A DNA stretch of 64,000 bases from Massilia eurypsychrophila. GTDB taxonomy: Bacteria > Pseudomonadota > Gammaproteobacteria > Burkholderiales > Burkholderiaceae_D. A program made the translations under genes and the position numbers. The notes beneath the pieces were generated by a model, which was not told the DNA's origin, made no database searches, and saw only the letters and a list, made by a program, of their open reading frames with translations. The stretch covers positions 124,001-188,000 of the forward strand of contig NZ_PDOC01000009.1 in assembly GCF_002760655.1 (NCBI RefSeq), given 5' to 3'. Positions 31,997-39,380 of the stretch are shown here, one piece after another (position 1 is the stretch's first letter; each line of letters starts with the position of its first letter).

Positions 31997-33367
31997 ATGA
32001 TCGAATTTACCGCAGGTGCGGCGCTGGCCGCAGAATCACTGACACTTGGGCAGGACGACGCCAGTTCGCTGCAGTCGCATTTCCACGCCGGCATTTCCGC
32101 CGACGAAATCGAGCAGGTCTTCCACCTCAAGCGCGCCCAGCCGACCTTGCAGGCGTTCACCGCGCTGTTCCACGGCGGCCAGGACGGCGTGCTCATTCGC
32201 CTGCTGGTGCTGCGCGAACTGGCCGCCGACAGCACCACGTCGGCCTTCTCGCGCGCCGACATCAACCAGAAGCTCGCCTACCTGATCCCCGAAAGCCTCG
32301 AAACAGTTCTCACGCGCCTGCGCTCGCACGGCCTGTTGGCGTGGGACGCCCAGGCCGCCGTCTACCGCGTCACGCCGATGGCGCGCAACGTGCTCTCGGC
32401 GCTCGACACCTTGCTCAACATGGGCCAGGCCGATGACGAAGCCGACATGGGCTTCCTGCTGTCGCAGGTGGCCGGCGCCCAGGCGGTCGGCGGCGTCACC
32501 GTCGACCAGCTCAAGCACCTGCTCGGGCGCCTGGTCGACCTCACCGAGGAATTCCGCGACGCCATCGCCTCCGGTTCCGAATTCCGCCTGCGCACCTCGC
32601 AGGCCAAGTGGCACATGGCCTGCGACTGGGTCGACAAGGGCTCGCAGATCCTGCGCGCCATCCTCGCCGACGACGCCGCCGATTCGGCCACCCACAAGGC
32701 GGCGCAGGCGATCGGCCGCGCCCAGAGCGCGCTGCTGAACATGCAGGGCATGTTCTCGCGCGCCCTCAACCAGATCGAACGCCAGCGCGTCCACCTCGGC
32801 CAGTCCGGCCTGTCGACCACCGATGTCAAGCGCTGGCTGCTGGCGCACGACGACCTGGCCAGCCTCGCACGCGGCGCCATCGACCGCCCGATCGTGCCGC
32901 TGTTCGGCACCCCGGCCGAGATGATCGACGTCGCCGAAACCGAGCTGCTGGCCGAGCGCAACGCCGTCGTCGGCCAGGCCGGCCTGCCGGTCGGCCAGGA
33001 TGCGCCGCTCACCGTCAACGACGCGCCGGCCGTGCAGGCCGAACTCGATGACTGGCTGGCGCGCCTGTCCGACTTCGCCAACCTCGGTAACTTTCCCAGC
33101 TTTTCCGACGACGGCCCGAAGTCGGTGCCGATCCAGGATTCGCTGCTGCCGGCCAGCTTCGCCATCGCCTCCTACCGCGCCTCGATGCTGCCGCTGCTGG
33201 GCGACGCCGCCGAAGCGAGCCTGCAGGGCGCCACCGCGCAGCTGGCGCGCTTGCCGATCACCTTCGCGCCGACCGACGACATGGTTCAGCTAAGCGATCC
33301 GCACGTCGCGGCCATGTCGATCGCCACCCTCTCACTTGTCCTCGAAAGCGGCCCGGCCGATGAATGA
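31997..33367 (+). CDS. mksF: MukF/MksF-like kleisin subunit of an SMC condensin
   Basis: 456 residues. The N-terminal winged helix (about 45-140) contains FHGGQDGVLIRLLVLREL and PESLETVLTRLRSHGLLAWD. A long helical middle and a C-terminal segment with PVGQDAPLTVND follow. Identification rests on the operon: it precedes a MukE-sized gene and an SMC-like ATPase, the order of mksFEB and jetABC. Kleisins bridge the two ATPase heads. It overlaps the next gene by 8 bases (ATG at 33360, stop at 33365). I have not aligned it against a known MksF, so direct sequence identity is not shown. Confidence 0.72.
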   Translation: MIEFTAGAALAAESLTLGQDDASSLQSHFHAGISADEIEQVFHLKRAQPTLQAFTALFHGGQDGVLIRLLVLRELAADSTTSAFSRADINQKLAYLIPESLETVLTRLRSHGLLAWDAQAAVYRVTPMARNVLSALDTLLNMGQADDEADMGFLLSQVAGAQAVGGVTVDQLKHLLGRLVDLTEEFRDAIASGSEFRLRTSQAKWHMACDWVDKGSQILRAILADDAADSATHKAAQAIGRAQSALLNMQGMFSRALNQIERQRVHLGQSGLSTTDVKRWLLAHDDLASLARGAIDRPIVPLFGTPAEMIDVAETELLAERNAVVGQAGLPVGQDAPLTVNDAPAVQAELDDWLARLSDFANLGNFPSFSDDGPKSVPIQDSLLPASFAIASYRASMLPLLGDAAEASLQGATAQLARLPITFAPTDDMVQLSDPHVAAMSIATLSLVLESGPADE

Positions 33368-34130
33368 CGATTCCCAGATCCTGATTGCGCGCCTGCTGAC
33401 CCACCAGACCCTGCGCCGCGACGACAAGATGGTCAAGCGCGTGCTGTCCGATGAACTGTTCCGCGCCGAAGTCGACAAGCGATTGCTCGAATCGGGCCTG
33501 AAGATGCTCGACAACGTCTACGCCGACCACGTCACCCTGGCGCTGCACCGCGCCGTCGAGCCGAAGATCTTCGGCGCCAAGGACATCTGGCAGAACAATA
33601 ACTTCGGCCTCACGCGCGACGGCGTGGCGCTGCTGGTGGTGCTGTGGGCGCAGATCATCCTGCCCAAGCGCGAACGCCAGGAGACCCACCAGAACGCCGA
33701 CGACGACCAGGACGACATGTTCGACAAGGACAAGCCGATGCCGCGCGCCGAAGACACCTCGATCGGCATCTCCTACACCGCGCTGCTGTCGGACTTCGGC
33801 GACAAGCTTGGCAAGAAGACCCGCATGGACATGAATCTGGGTTCCTTGTCGAAGCTGGGATTTATCGAGCGCCGCGGCGATCTGATACTTGAGGGGCCGC
33901 TGCTGGACCTGATGATGGACACCGACGTGCTCAAGGAGCGCATCATCAACGGCGCCCTGGCCGACGTCTTCAAGCGCGCGCCCATCACGGTCGCCGTGCC
34001 GCGCAAGAGCGTCGACGCTGTCGCTGCCGATGAACCGGTTGTTGACGCAGTTGTTGATACCGTCGCCGAAGCGCTCGCCGATCCCGTGCCCGAACTCGAT
34101 GTCGACGCCGACGACGACACCACAATCTGA
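33360..34130 (+). CDS. mksE: MukE/MksE-like condensin subunit
   Basis: 256 residues from the ATG at 33360; a longer frame could start at 33336, but the ATG overlaps the previous stop in typical operon fashion. The middle has winged-helix-like stretches (LTRDGVALLVVLWAQIILP and LGSLSKLGFIERRGDLILEG), matching the two-winged-helix MukE/JetB fold. A strongly acidic insertion (NADDDQDDMFDKDK) lies near residue 115, and the C-terminal 50 residues are an Asp/Val-rich tail. It should bind the kleisin and DNA. The ATPase gene starts 8 bases downstream. Confidence 0.7.
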   Translation: MNDDSQILIARLLTHQTLRRDDKMVKRVLSDELFRAEVDKRLLESGLKMLDNVYADHVTLALHRAVEPKIFGAKDIWQNNNFGLTRDGVALLVVLWAQIILPKRERQETHQNADDDQDDMFDKDKPMPRAEDTSIGISYTALLSDFGDKLGKKTRMDMNLGSLSKLGFIERRGDLILEGPLLDLMMDTDVLKERIINGALADVFKRAPITVAVPRKSVDAVAADEPVVDAVVDTVAEALADPVPELDVDADDDTTI

Positions 34131-34138
34131 GAGAGCCC

Positions 34139-36958
34139 ATGTTCCACATCAAATCGCTAGAGCTGGTCCACTGGGATTACTGGCAGCGCATCAAGAACAT
34201 CCCGCTCGACGCCAAGATCATCACGATCGCCGGCCAGAACGGTTCGGGCAAGACCACCTTGCTCGACGCGCTGCGCACGCTGTTTGGCCTCGATTGCTCG
34301 ATGGGCCGCACCTACAAGCACTACGCGCGCCACTCCGGCCAGCAGACCGCGTGGATCCGCGCCGTCGTCGACAACAAGACTGTCGGTCGCCAGCTGTCGA
34401 ACCGTCCGTTCCGCAGCTCCGGCTTTTTCAGCGACGACGAAGTCACGCTGTTTTGCCAGATCCAGAAGAACGGCGGCGACTGGAAGCGCCAGTACCTTAT
34501 GCGCCCGGGGAACATCCAGATCGAAGAAGTGACCGAGGCGAGCGACTGGCTCGGCGTCGAGAACTACCGCAAGCGCCTCGCCAATGCCGGCCTGTCGCCG
34601 GCGATGGCGAAAGTGCTGGCGCTCGAGCAGGGCGAAACCGACAAGCTGTGCGAGTACGCGCCGCGCCAGCTGCTCGACCTGGTGTTCCAGGTATTCGGCG
34701 ACAAGGAAGTGCTCGATGCTTACGACGAAGCGAAGCGCCACCAGCGCGACACCGAGACGGAACTGAAGCGCTTCGAAACCGAGTTGGAGGCCTCGCGCAC
34801 TAACCTCGAAGGCCTGCGCCTGCGCGTGGCCAACTATCACCAGTGGGAAGACCTGCACAAGGAACGCCGCAACCTGCTCGAGGAAGTGCTGCCTAGCCTC
34901 GAGTATCACGAGGCGCGCGAAAAGGCCGGCGCCGTCAGCCGCCAGTTGCGCGACGCCCGCAAACCGATGGCGCAGGCCGACTCGCAGCTGATCGAAAAGC
35001 GCAATGCGCTGGCCAACCAGGTGCGCGTGCTGACCGACGCCCAGGAACAGGAAACGCTGCTCGAACAGGAAGCGACCGTGCTCGCCTCGCGCCTGGCGCA
35101 GGTCAACGGCAAGCTCAAACCGCTCGACAGCCTGCTCGAACAAAAGGAACGCCTGCAAAAGCTGGCCGCCGATTCGGGCGCCGACATCGCCGAAGTCTCC
35201 GCTCAGCTCGAAGGCAAGGAAGCCGAACTGGCGAAGCAGAAGCAGGCGCGCGACACGCTGTCGGCGCGCATTGCCGGCGACCACACCACCATCTCCGCCC
35301 TGCAGGGCAAGAGCGCGATGCCGGAGCCCGAAGCGGTGCGCGGCATGCGCCGTGCGCTGCGCGACGCCAACATTCCCCACGCGATGCTGTCCGATATCGT
35401 CGAAGTGACGGATGCGAAGTGGCAGGGCGCGGTCGAAGGCGTCCTCGGTGGCTACGCGTCCGTCGTGCTGCTCGAACGCGCCAAGGACGCCACCGCCGCC
35501 TACAAGCTGGCCGAAAAAGAGCGTTATCGCCACTTCATCGTGCCCGAGTGTGTCGCCGCACCAGTCAGCAAGGACGACAGCCTGCTGTCGGTGGTGCGCT
35601 TTTCGGCGCCGGCGCCGTCGTGGCTGATCGACCAGCTGGCCCGCATCGACCGCGTCGATTCGGTCGAAGCCGGCGCCAACCTGGCGTCGGATGAATGGAT
35701 CACGCCGGACGCGTATCACCGCGAACGCCGCGGCGGCCGCTCGTTGTTCGTCGAAGCGTCGCGCTACCGCTTCGGTCAGGCCGGTCGCACCGGCCGCCTC
35801 GAAGCGCTGCAACGCTCGCTGCCGGCACTCGAAGCGCAGGAAGACACGCTGACCCTGGCTATCAGCAAGCTGGCCGCCGAAGTCGGCGCGCTCAAGGCGC
35901 GCATCGCCGGCGTCGACGCCGCCAAGGAACTGACCGCGCGCCAGGCCGAATTCGACGAAGCGGTGCGCAGCAGCGCGCCGCTCAAGGCCGAGCGCCTCGA
36001 AGTCGGCTCGCGCCTGGGCGAATTGCAGGGGCTGACGAAGGCCGCAACCGTCGCGCGCACCCGCGCCGACACCGTGTGGCAAAACGCCCGCCTGGCCTTG
36101 TCGGAGGCCGAAGCCGGCCTGCGCCTGGGCCACAAGCGCCAGATCGAGCAGCGCGCCGAACACGCCAGGAACCTCGTCGATCTGCGCCGCAGCTGGCGCC
36201 ATTTGCCGCAAGGCTGGCGCCGTCCGGCGCGTCGCGCGTCGCTGGTGGCCGAACACCAGAACAGTCACCAGGTCGACCTGCGCGTGTCGTCGCTGCAGCA
36301 CAGCCTCGCGCGCGACGACTGGGAACTTGACGCCACCGTCATCGACCAGCATCACCGTCTCAACGACCAGCTGCAAGGCCGCCAGAGCGAAACCGACGAG
36401 CGGCGCTACCAGAACAATCGCGCGATCGAAGCGACCGGCAATGCGCGCGGCGCCTACATCGAGCGCCTGCGCTACACCATCAAGACGTATAGCAAGAACA
36501 TCAAGGAGTTGGGTGAGCTGGCCGGCATCGACGTGCATGCCGATCCGGTGCGGCTCGAAAACGACGACGTGCAGTTGTCGCAGGCCGGCCTGCACGTGCG
36601 CTTCAAGTTCGACGGCAAGGACCAGATCGGGATGAACGACGGCGAAGCGTCCGGCGGCCAGCAGGTGATGAAGTCGCTGGTGCTGCTGATCGGATTGCTC
36701 AAGTCCGAAGACGGTTCCGGCGGCTTCGTCTTCATCGACGAGCCGTTCGCCCACCTCGACATCCGCAACATCCAGCTGGTCGGCGAATTCCTCAAGAACA
36801 CCGAGGCGCAGTACCTGATGACGACGCCGCTGACGCACAACACCGACGTCTACGACCCGTCCGAGCTTACCCTCATCACCAGCAAGAAGAAGAAAGACAT
36901 GCCGTGGGCGCAGCCGATCTTCGTCCTGCAGCGGCGCGTCACTCCCGCCGCTGCTTGA
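34139..36958 (+). CDS. mksB: MksB-like SMC ATPase (bacterial condensin or Wadjet JetC type)
   Basis: 939 residues, the size of MksB and much shorter than MukB (about 1480). Walker A GQNGSGKT at 32-39 follows KIITIA. Long coiled coils flank a hinge at about 395-560 (DAKWQGAVEGVLGGYASVV). The C-terminal head has the ABC signature ASGGQQ at 837-842, Walker B FVFIDEP with D867/E868, and the H-loop region TTPLTHNTDVYD. It should drive ATP-dependent DNA loop extrusion with the two upstream subunits. No jetD/mksG nuclease gene follows; the next gene is convergent and unrelated. This distinguishes it from a complete four-gene anti-plasmid Wadjet. Confidence 0.85.
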   Translation: MFHIKSLELVHWDYWQRIKNIPLDAKIITIAGQNGSGKTTLLDALRTLFGLDCSMGRTYKHYARHSGQQTAWIRAVVDNKTVGRQLSNRPFRSSGFFSDDEVTLFCQIQKNGGDWKRQYLMRPGNIQIEEVTEASDWLGVENYRKRLANAGLSPAMAKVLALEQGETDKLCEYAPRQLLDLVFQVFGDKEVLDAYDEAKRHQRDTETELKRFETELEASRTNLEGLRLRVANYHQWEDLHKERRNLLEEVLPSLEYHEAREKAGAVSRQLRDARKPMAQADSQLIEKRNALANQVRVLTDAQEQETLLEQEATVLASRLAQVNGKLKPLDSLLEQKERLQKLAADSGADIAEVSAQLEGKEAELAKQKQARDTLSARIAGDHTTISALQGKSAMPEPEAVRGMRRALRDANIPHAMLSDIVEVTDAKWQGAVEGVLGGYASVVLLERAKDATAAYKLAEKERYRHFIVPECVAAPVSKDDSLLSVVRFSAPAPSWLIDQLARIDRVDSVEAGANLASDEWITPDAYHRERRGGRSLFVEASRYRFGQAGRTGRLEALQRSLPALEAQEDTLTLAISKLAAEVGALKARIAGVDAAKELTARQAEFDEAVRSSAPLKAERLEVGSRLGELQGLTKAATVARTRADTVWQNARLALSEAEAGLRLGHKRQIEQRAEHARNLVDLRRSWRHLPQGWRRPARRASLVAEHQNSHQVDLRVSSLQHSLARDDWELDATVIDQHHRLNDQLQGRQSETDERRYQNNRAIEATGNARGAYIERLRYTIKTYSKNIKELGELAGIDVHADPVRLENDDVQLSQAGLHVRFKFDGKDQIGMNDGEASGGQQVMKSLVLLIGLLKSEDGSGGFVFIDEPFAHLDIRNIQLVGEFLKNTEAQYLMTTPLTHNTDVYDPSELTLITSKKKKDMPWAQPIFVLQRRVTPAAA

Positions 36959-36991
36959 TGCTACGGCGTTAGCAAGGCGGCAGCGCAATCT

Positions 36992-37017
36992 GGGTCTGAC
37001 CCAATCGGGTCAGGCCC
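36992..37017. repeat. Degenerate palindrome of the GGGTCAGGTCTGAC family
   Basis: GGGTCTGACCC (36992-37002) pairs with GGGTCAGGCCC (37007-37017) with one mismatch. It lies between the stop of the SMC gene and the end of the convergent DUF4166 gene; its right arm overlaps the last codons and stop of that gene. Confidence 0.6.
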
Positions 37018-37558
37018 CAGGACCCAGCTCAAGATAGCCGCGGTATTCGGCCAGCAGCCCTACCACCGGCAAGTGCGCACTGACCGAAAAATGCAGCCTG
37101 CCGTCCGCGCCCGATTCGTGCGCCGATACTTTCGGCATCAGGAACCGCGGCGACGGCACCCCCAAAACGGTGACCGATTGCAGCAGCATGCTTAGCTGCC
37201 CCTCGCTCGTCTTCAGCCTGAAGTAAAACCTGATCGGCCCGAAGCGTTCGATCAGCATGCCGGGCGCGGCCTGCATCCGCGACACCATCGACCTGTCCGG
37301 AAAGTGCCGCCGCCACGTCTCCTGCCGCGGGTTGGCATCGAGCTCGAACTTGAAGGGCGTCTCCGCCGCCGTCTTCGGCAGCGCGAACAGCGCGCTGACC
37401 AGGCGGCCGGCATGGCTGTCAGGTCCCTGTACGCTGAACCTCCCGGTCAGCAGGGCCCGTCCGGCCATGCTGTGAAAGCGCTGCAGTTCCGCCGCCAGCA
37501 AATTGAAGTCGGCGCCCATCACCTGGCGGTATACCGATTGCGCGGAAGTCGTCATCAT
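37010..37558 (-). CDS. DUF4166 domain protein
   Basis: 182 residues from the ATG at 37558, which overlaps the stop of the upstream oxidoreductase gene as ATGA. DUF4166 features include QRFHSMAGRALLTGRFSVQG near the start, then MLIERFGPIRFYFRLKTSEG and PRFLMPKVSAHESG. DUF4166 is often encoded next to, or fused with, saccharopine-dehydrogenase-like oxidoreductases (family knowledge), which is the arrangement here. The extreme C-terminus (LELGPGA) is encoded inside a dispersed palindrome, so the original end may have been changed. Confidence 0.8.
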   Translation of the reverse strand: MMTTSAQSVYRQVMGADFNLLAAELQRFHSMAGRALLTGRFSVQGPDSHAGRLVSALFALPKTAAETPFKFELDANPRQETWRRHFPDRSMVSRMQAAPGMLIERFGPIRFYFRLKTSEGQLSMLLQSVTVLGVPSPRFLMPKVSAHESGADGRLHFSVSAHLPVVGLLAEYRGYLELGPGA

Positions 37559-38712
37559 ATGGTCTCCATCGTGATGGCCAATCCCTTGGCCGCGTCGAGA
37601 AAATCCTGCACCGTCAGCAGTCCCACGCATGGGGTGGCGCCGCGAAACGCCAGCTCGCCGCGCGCCAGCTTGGCCACCAGCGCGGCGCTGGCCAGGGTCG
37701 GAACGAAGGGGCCGTCGCCGTCGAGCGCGACCAGCGTCCAGCAGCGCCGCAGCTGCCGGCCGTCGGCTACGCCAGTCACTTCGACGTGCATTGCGCCGGC
37801 ATCGGTGCCGAAGCGGATGAACAGGTCGCTGGCCGCCTTCAATTGCGCGCTGTAGCGCGACCAGTCGCGCACCAGGCCGGCCCGCCGCATGGCGGCCATC
37901 ATCCACGCGCCGAAATGCAGCAGGCGCAGTTCGGTGCCGGCGCGGAAGCTGACGGTATCAACGCCCGGATACCGCGCCGGCATCAGCTGCAGGTCGGGCA
38001 CATCGCAATGCGCCAGCCAGCGCACGCCAACCGGCGCCGGATAGACGTGGCGGCGCAATCCCTGCCAGCCGAATACGCTCTGCCAGCGGCCGTCGCGCCA
38101 GTTCGGAATCGCCGCGCCGGTGTAGCCGAGGATTGCCGTCACCGTCGCCAGGCCCCGCTCGGTGCGGTTGCCCGGATTGATGCCGATGTCGATCGCGTGC
38201 ACCTGCGTGAACTCGCGCGCCAGTGCGTCAGTCACGGCGCTCGACAACGCCGGCACCGAACTTGCGCCGCTGATCACGCACACGCCGGCTGCGCGGGCAT
38301 CGGCGTCGAGCGCGCTGATCCCGCACACGAACTCGCGCCCGTCGGACAAGTCGATGTAGTGGGCGCCGGCCTCGATGCACGCGCGCGCGACGCCATAACC
38401 TTGGCCCTGGAACGGGCCGCTCGCATGCACCATCACCGCCGCGCCGCTGTTGCGGATATGCCCGGCCAGGCCGGGCGCCAGGACGTCGATGCGCTGTGCA
38501 TGAAACCGCGCGCTGCCGGTCTGCCGGTTCAGCGATGCCGACAGCGCTTCGGCCGCGGCCAGGTCGCGCCCGCAGATGGTCAGGTCGATCAGCGGGTCGA
38601 GAGCGAGGCGGGCGGCGAGACGTTTGCCGAAGAAGCCGTAGCCGCCTAGCAGCAGCACGCGGCACGGCGCGCCTGGAGGGGTGGGGGATGGATGGTTATC
38701 TGTCGCGATCAC
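37555..38712 (-). CDS. Saccharopine dehydrogenase-like NAD(P)-binding oxidoreductase
   Basis: 385 residues from a GTG at 38712 (VIATDNHPS...); no ATG is available without running into the upstream gene. The Rossmann motif VLLLGGYGFFGKRLAARLA follows at about residue 18. Next come AVMVHASGPFQGQGYGVARA, SDGREFVCGI and ISGASSVPALSSAVTDAL, typical of the saccharopine dehydrogenase/trans-acting enoyl reductase superfamily. The substrate is unknown. Translationally coupled to the DUF4166 gene by an ATGA overlap. Confidence 0.82.
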   Translation of the reverse strand: MIATDNHPSPTPPGAPCRVLLLGGYGFFGKRLAARLALDPLIDLTICGRDLAAAEALSASLNRQTGSARFHAQRIDVLAPGLAGHIRNSGAAVMVHASGPFQGQGYGVARACIEAGAHYIDLSDGREFVCGISALDADARAAGVCVISGASSVPALSSAVTDALAREFTQVHAIDIGINPGNRTERGLATVTAILGYTGAAIPNWRDGRWQSVFGWQGLRRHVYPAPVGVRWLAHCDVPDLQLMPARYPGVDTVSFRAGTELRLLHFGAWMMAAMRRAGLVRDWSRYSAQLKAASDLFIRFGTDAGAMHVEVTGVADGRQLRRCWTLVALDGDGPFVPTLASAALVAKLARGELAFRGATPCVGLLTVQDFLDAAKGLAITMETI

Positions 38713-38735
38713 GCGACAAGTTTGGCACCGAAAGA

Positions 38736-39245
38736 CTACTTTGTGGCGGCTTTTTTCAGCTTCAGGCGCCAGCGCCACAAGCCGGCCGAATAGGTACCGA
38801 AGTAGCCGCCGGTGAGGCCCACGACCAGCATCGTCAGCGGGCTGTCGGTGAAGCGCGGAGTCGGCACGTTGCTGCCCTGGTTGGCGTAGATCTCGAAGCC
38901 GATATACAGCACCCGCGCGACAAACAGCATCGCAATGACGATGCCCAGGCGCGCGTTCGGCGTGAAGAAATAGCCTTCGCCGGTATCCTCGAAACGCGTC
39001 AGGCGCAGCCCCCATACGCCGTAGGCGATGCCGGCGGCGGTGCCGACCAGCAGCCACGCCAGCCCTTCCGGGCGCGACGCCAGTTCGGACGCCGGCACCA
39101 GCACGATCGCCAGGAACACACCGACGCCGGTCCAGTGGCGCGACAGGATCGAGCGCTGGCGCGCCATCATCGTGCGCAACCGGGAGTAGACGCGCCATAC
39201 GAGGAACGGCGTCAGGACGAGGAGGGCGATGGTGGTCAGGTTCAT
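38736..39245 (-). CDS. Hypothetical inner-membrane protein (about five membrane segments)
   Basis: 169 residues starting MNLTTIALLVLTPFLVWRVY. Hydrophobic segments recur at about 3-18, 40-55, 62-80, 100-117 and 133-152. Layout and size resemble CcdC/DUF1453-like membrane proteins, but I cannot assign a family with confidence. The same frame stays open far upstream through the peptidase gene on the other strand, which is a GC artefact; the ATG at 39245 is the first sensible start. It probably begins the minus-strand run leading into the oxidoreductase and DUF4166 genes (23-base gap). Confidence 0.72.
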   Translation of the reverse strand: MNLTTIALLVLTPFLVWRVYSRLRTMMARQRSILSRHWTGVGVFLAIVLVPASELASRPEGLAWLLVGTAAGIAYGVWGLRLTRFEDTGEGYFFTPNARLGIVIAMLFVARVLYIGFEIYANQGSNVPTPRFTDSPLTMLVVGLTGGYFGTYSAGLWRWRLKLKKAATK

Positions 39246-39380
39246 GCCGCCATTGTAATCCAGGCTCGCCGCGCCAGAGGGCATGCATACACTTTGACGA
39301 TTGACTTTCGGCGCCCGAATGCGCAACATGCACCATCCACGAACTCGCCGCAATGACGGCGTAAACACACTGAGAGATCC

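Noticed and set aside
31997-36958. Complete Wadjet (jetABCD) defence system
   Set aside because: No Toprim-type JetD/MksG gene follows; only three subunits are present, so I call it a Mks-like condensin.
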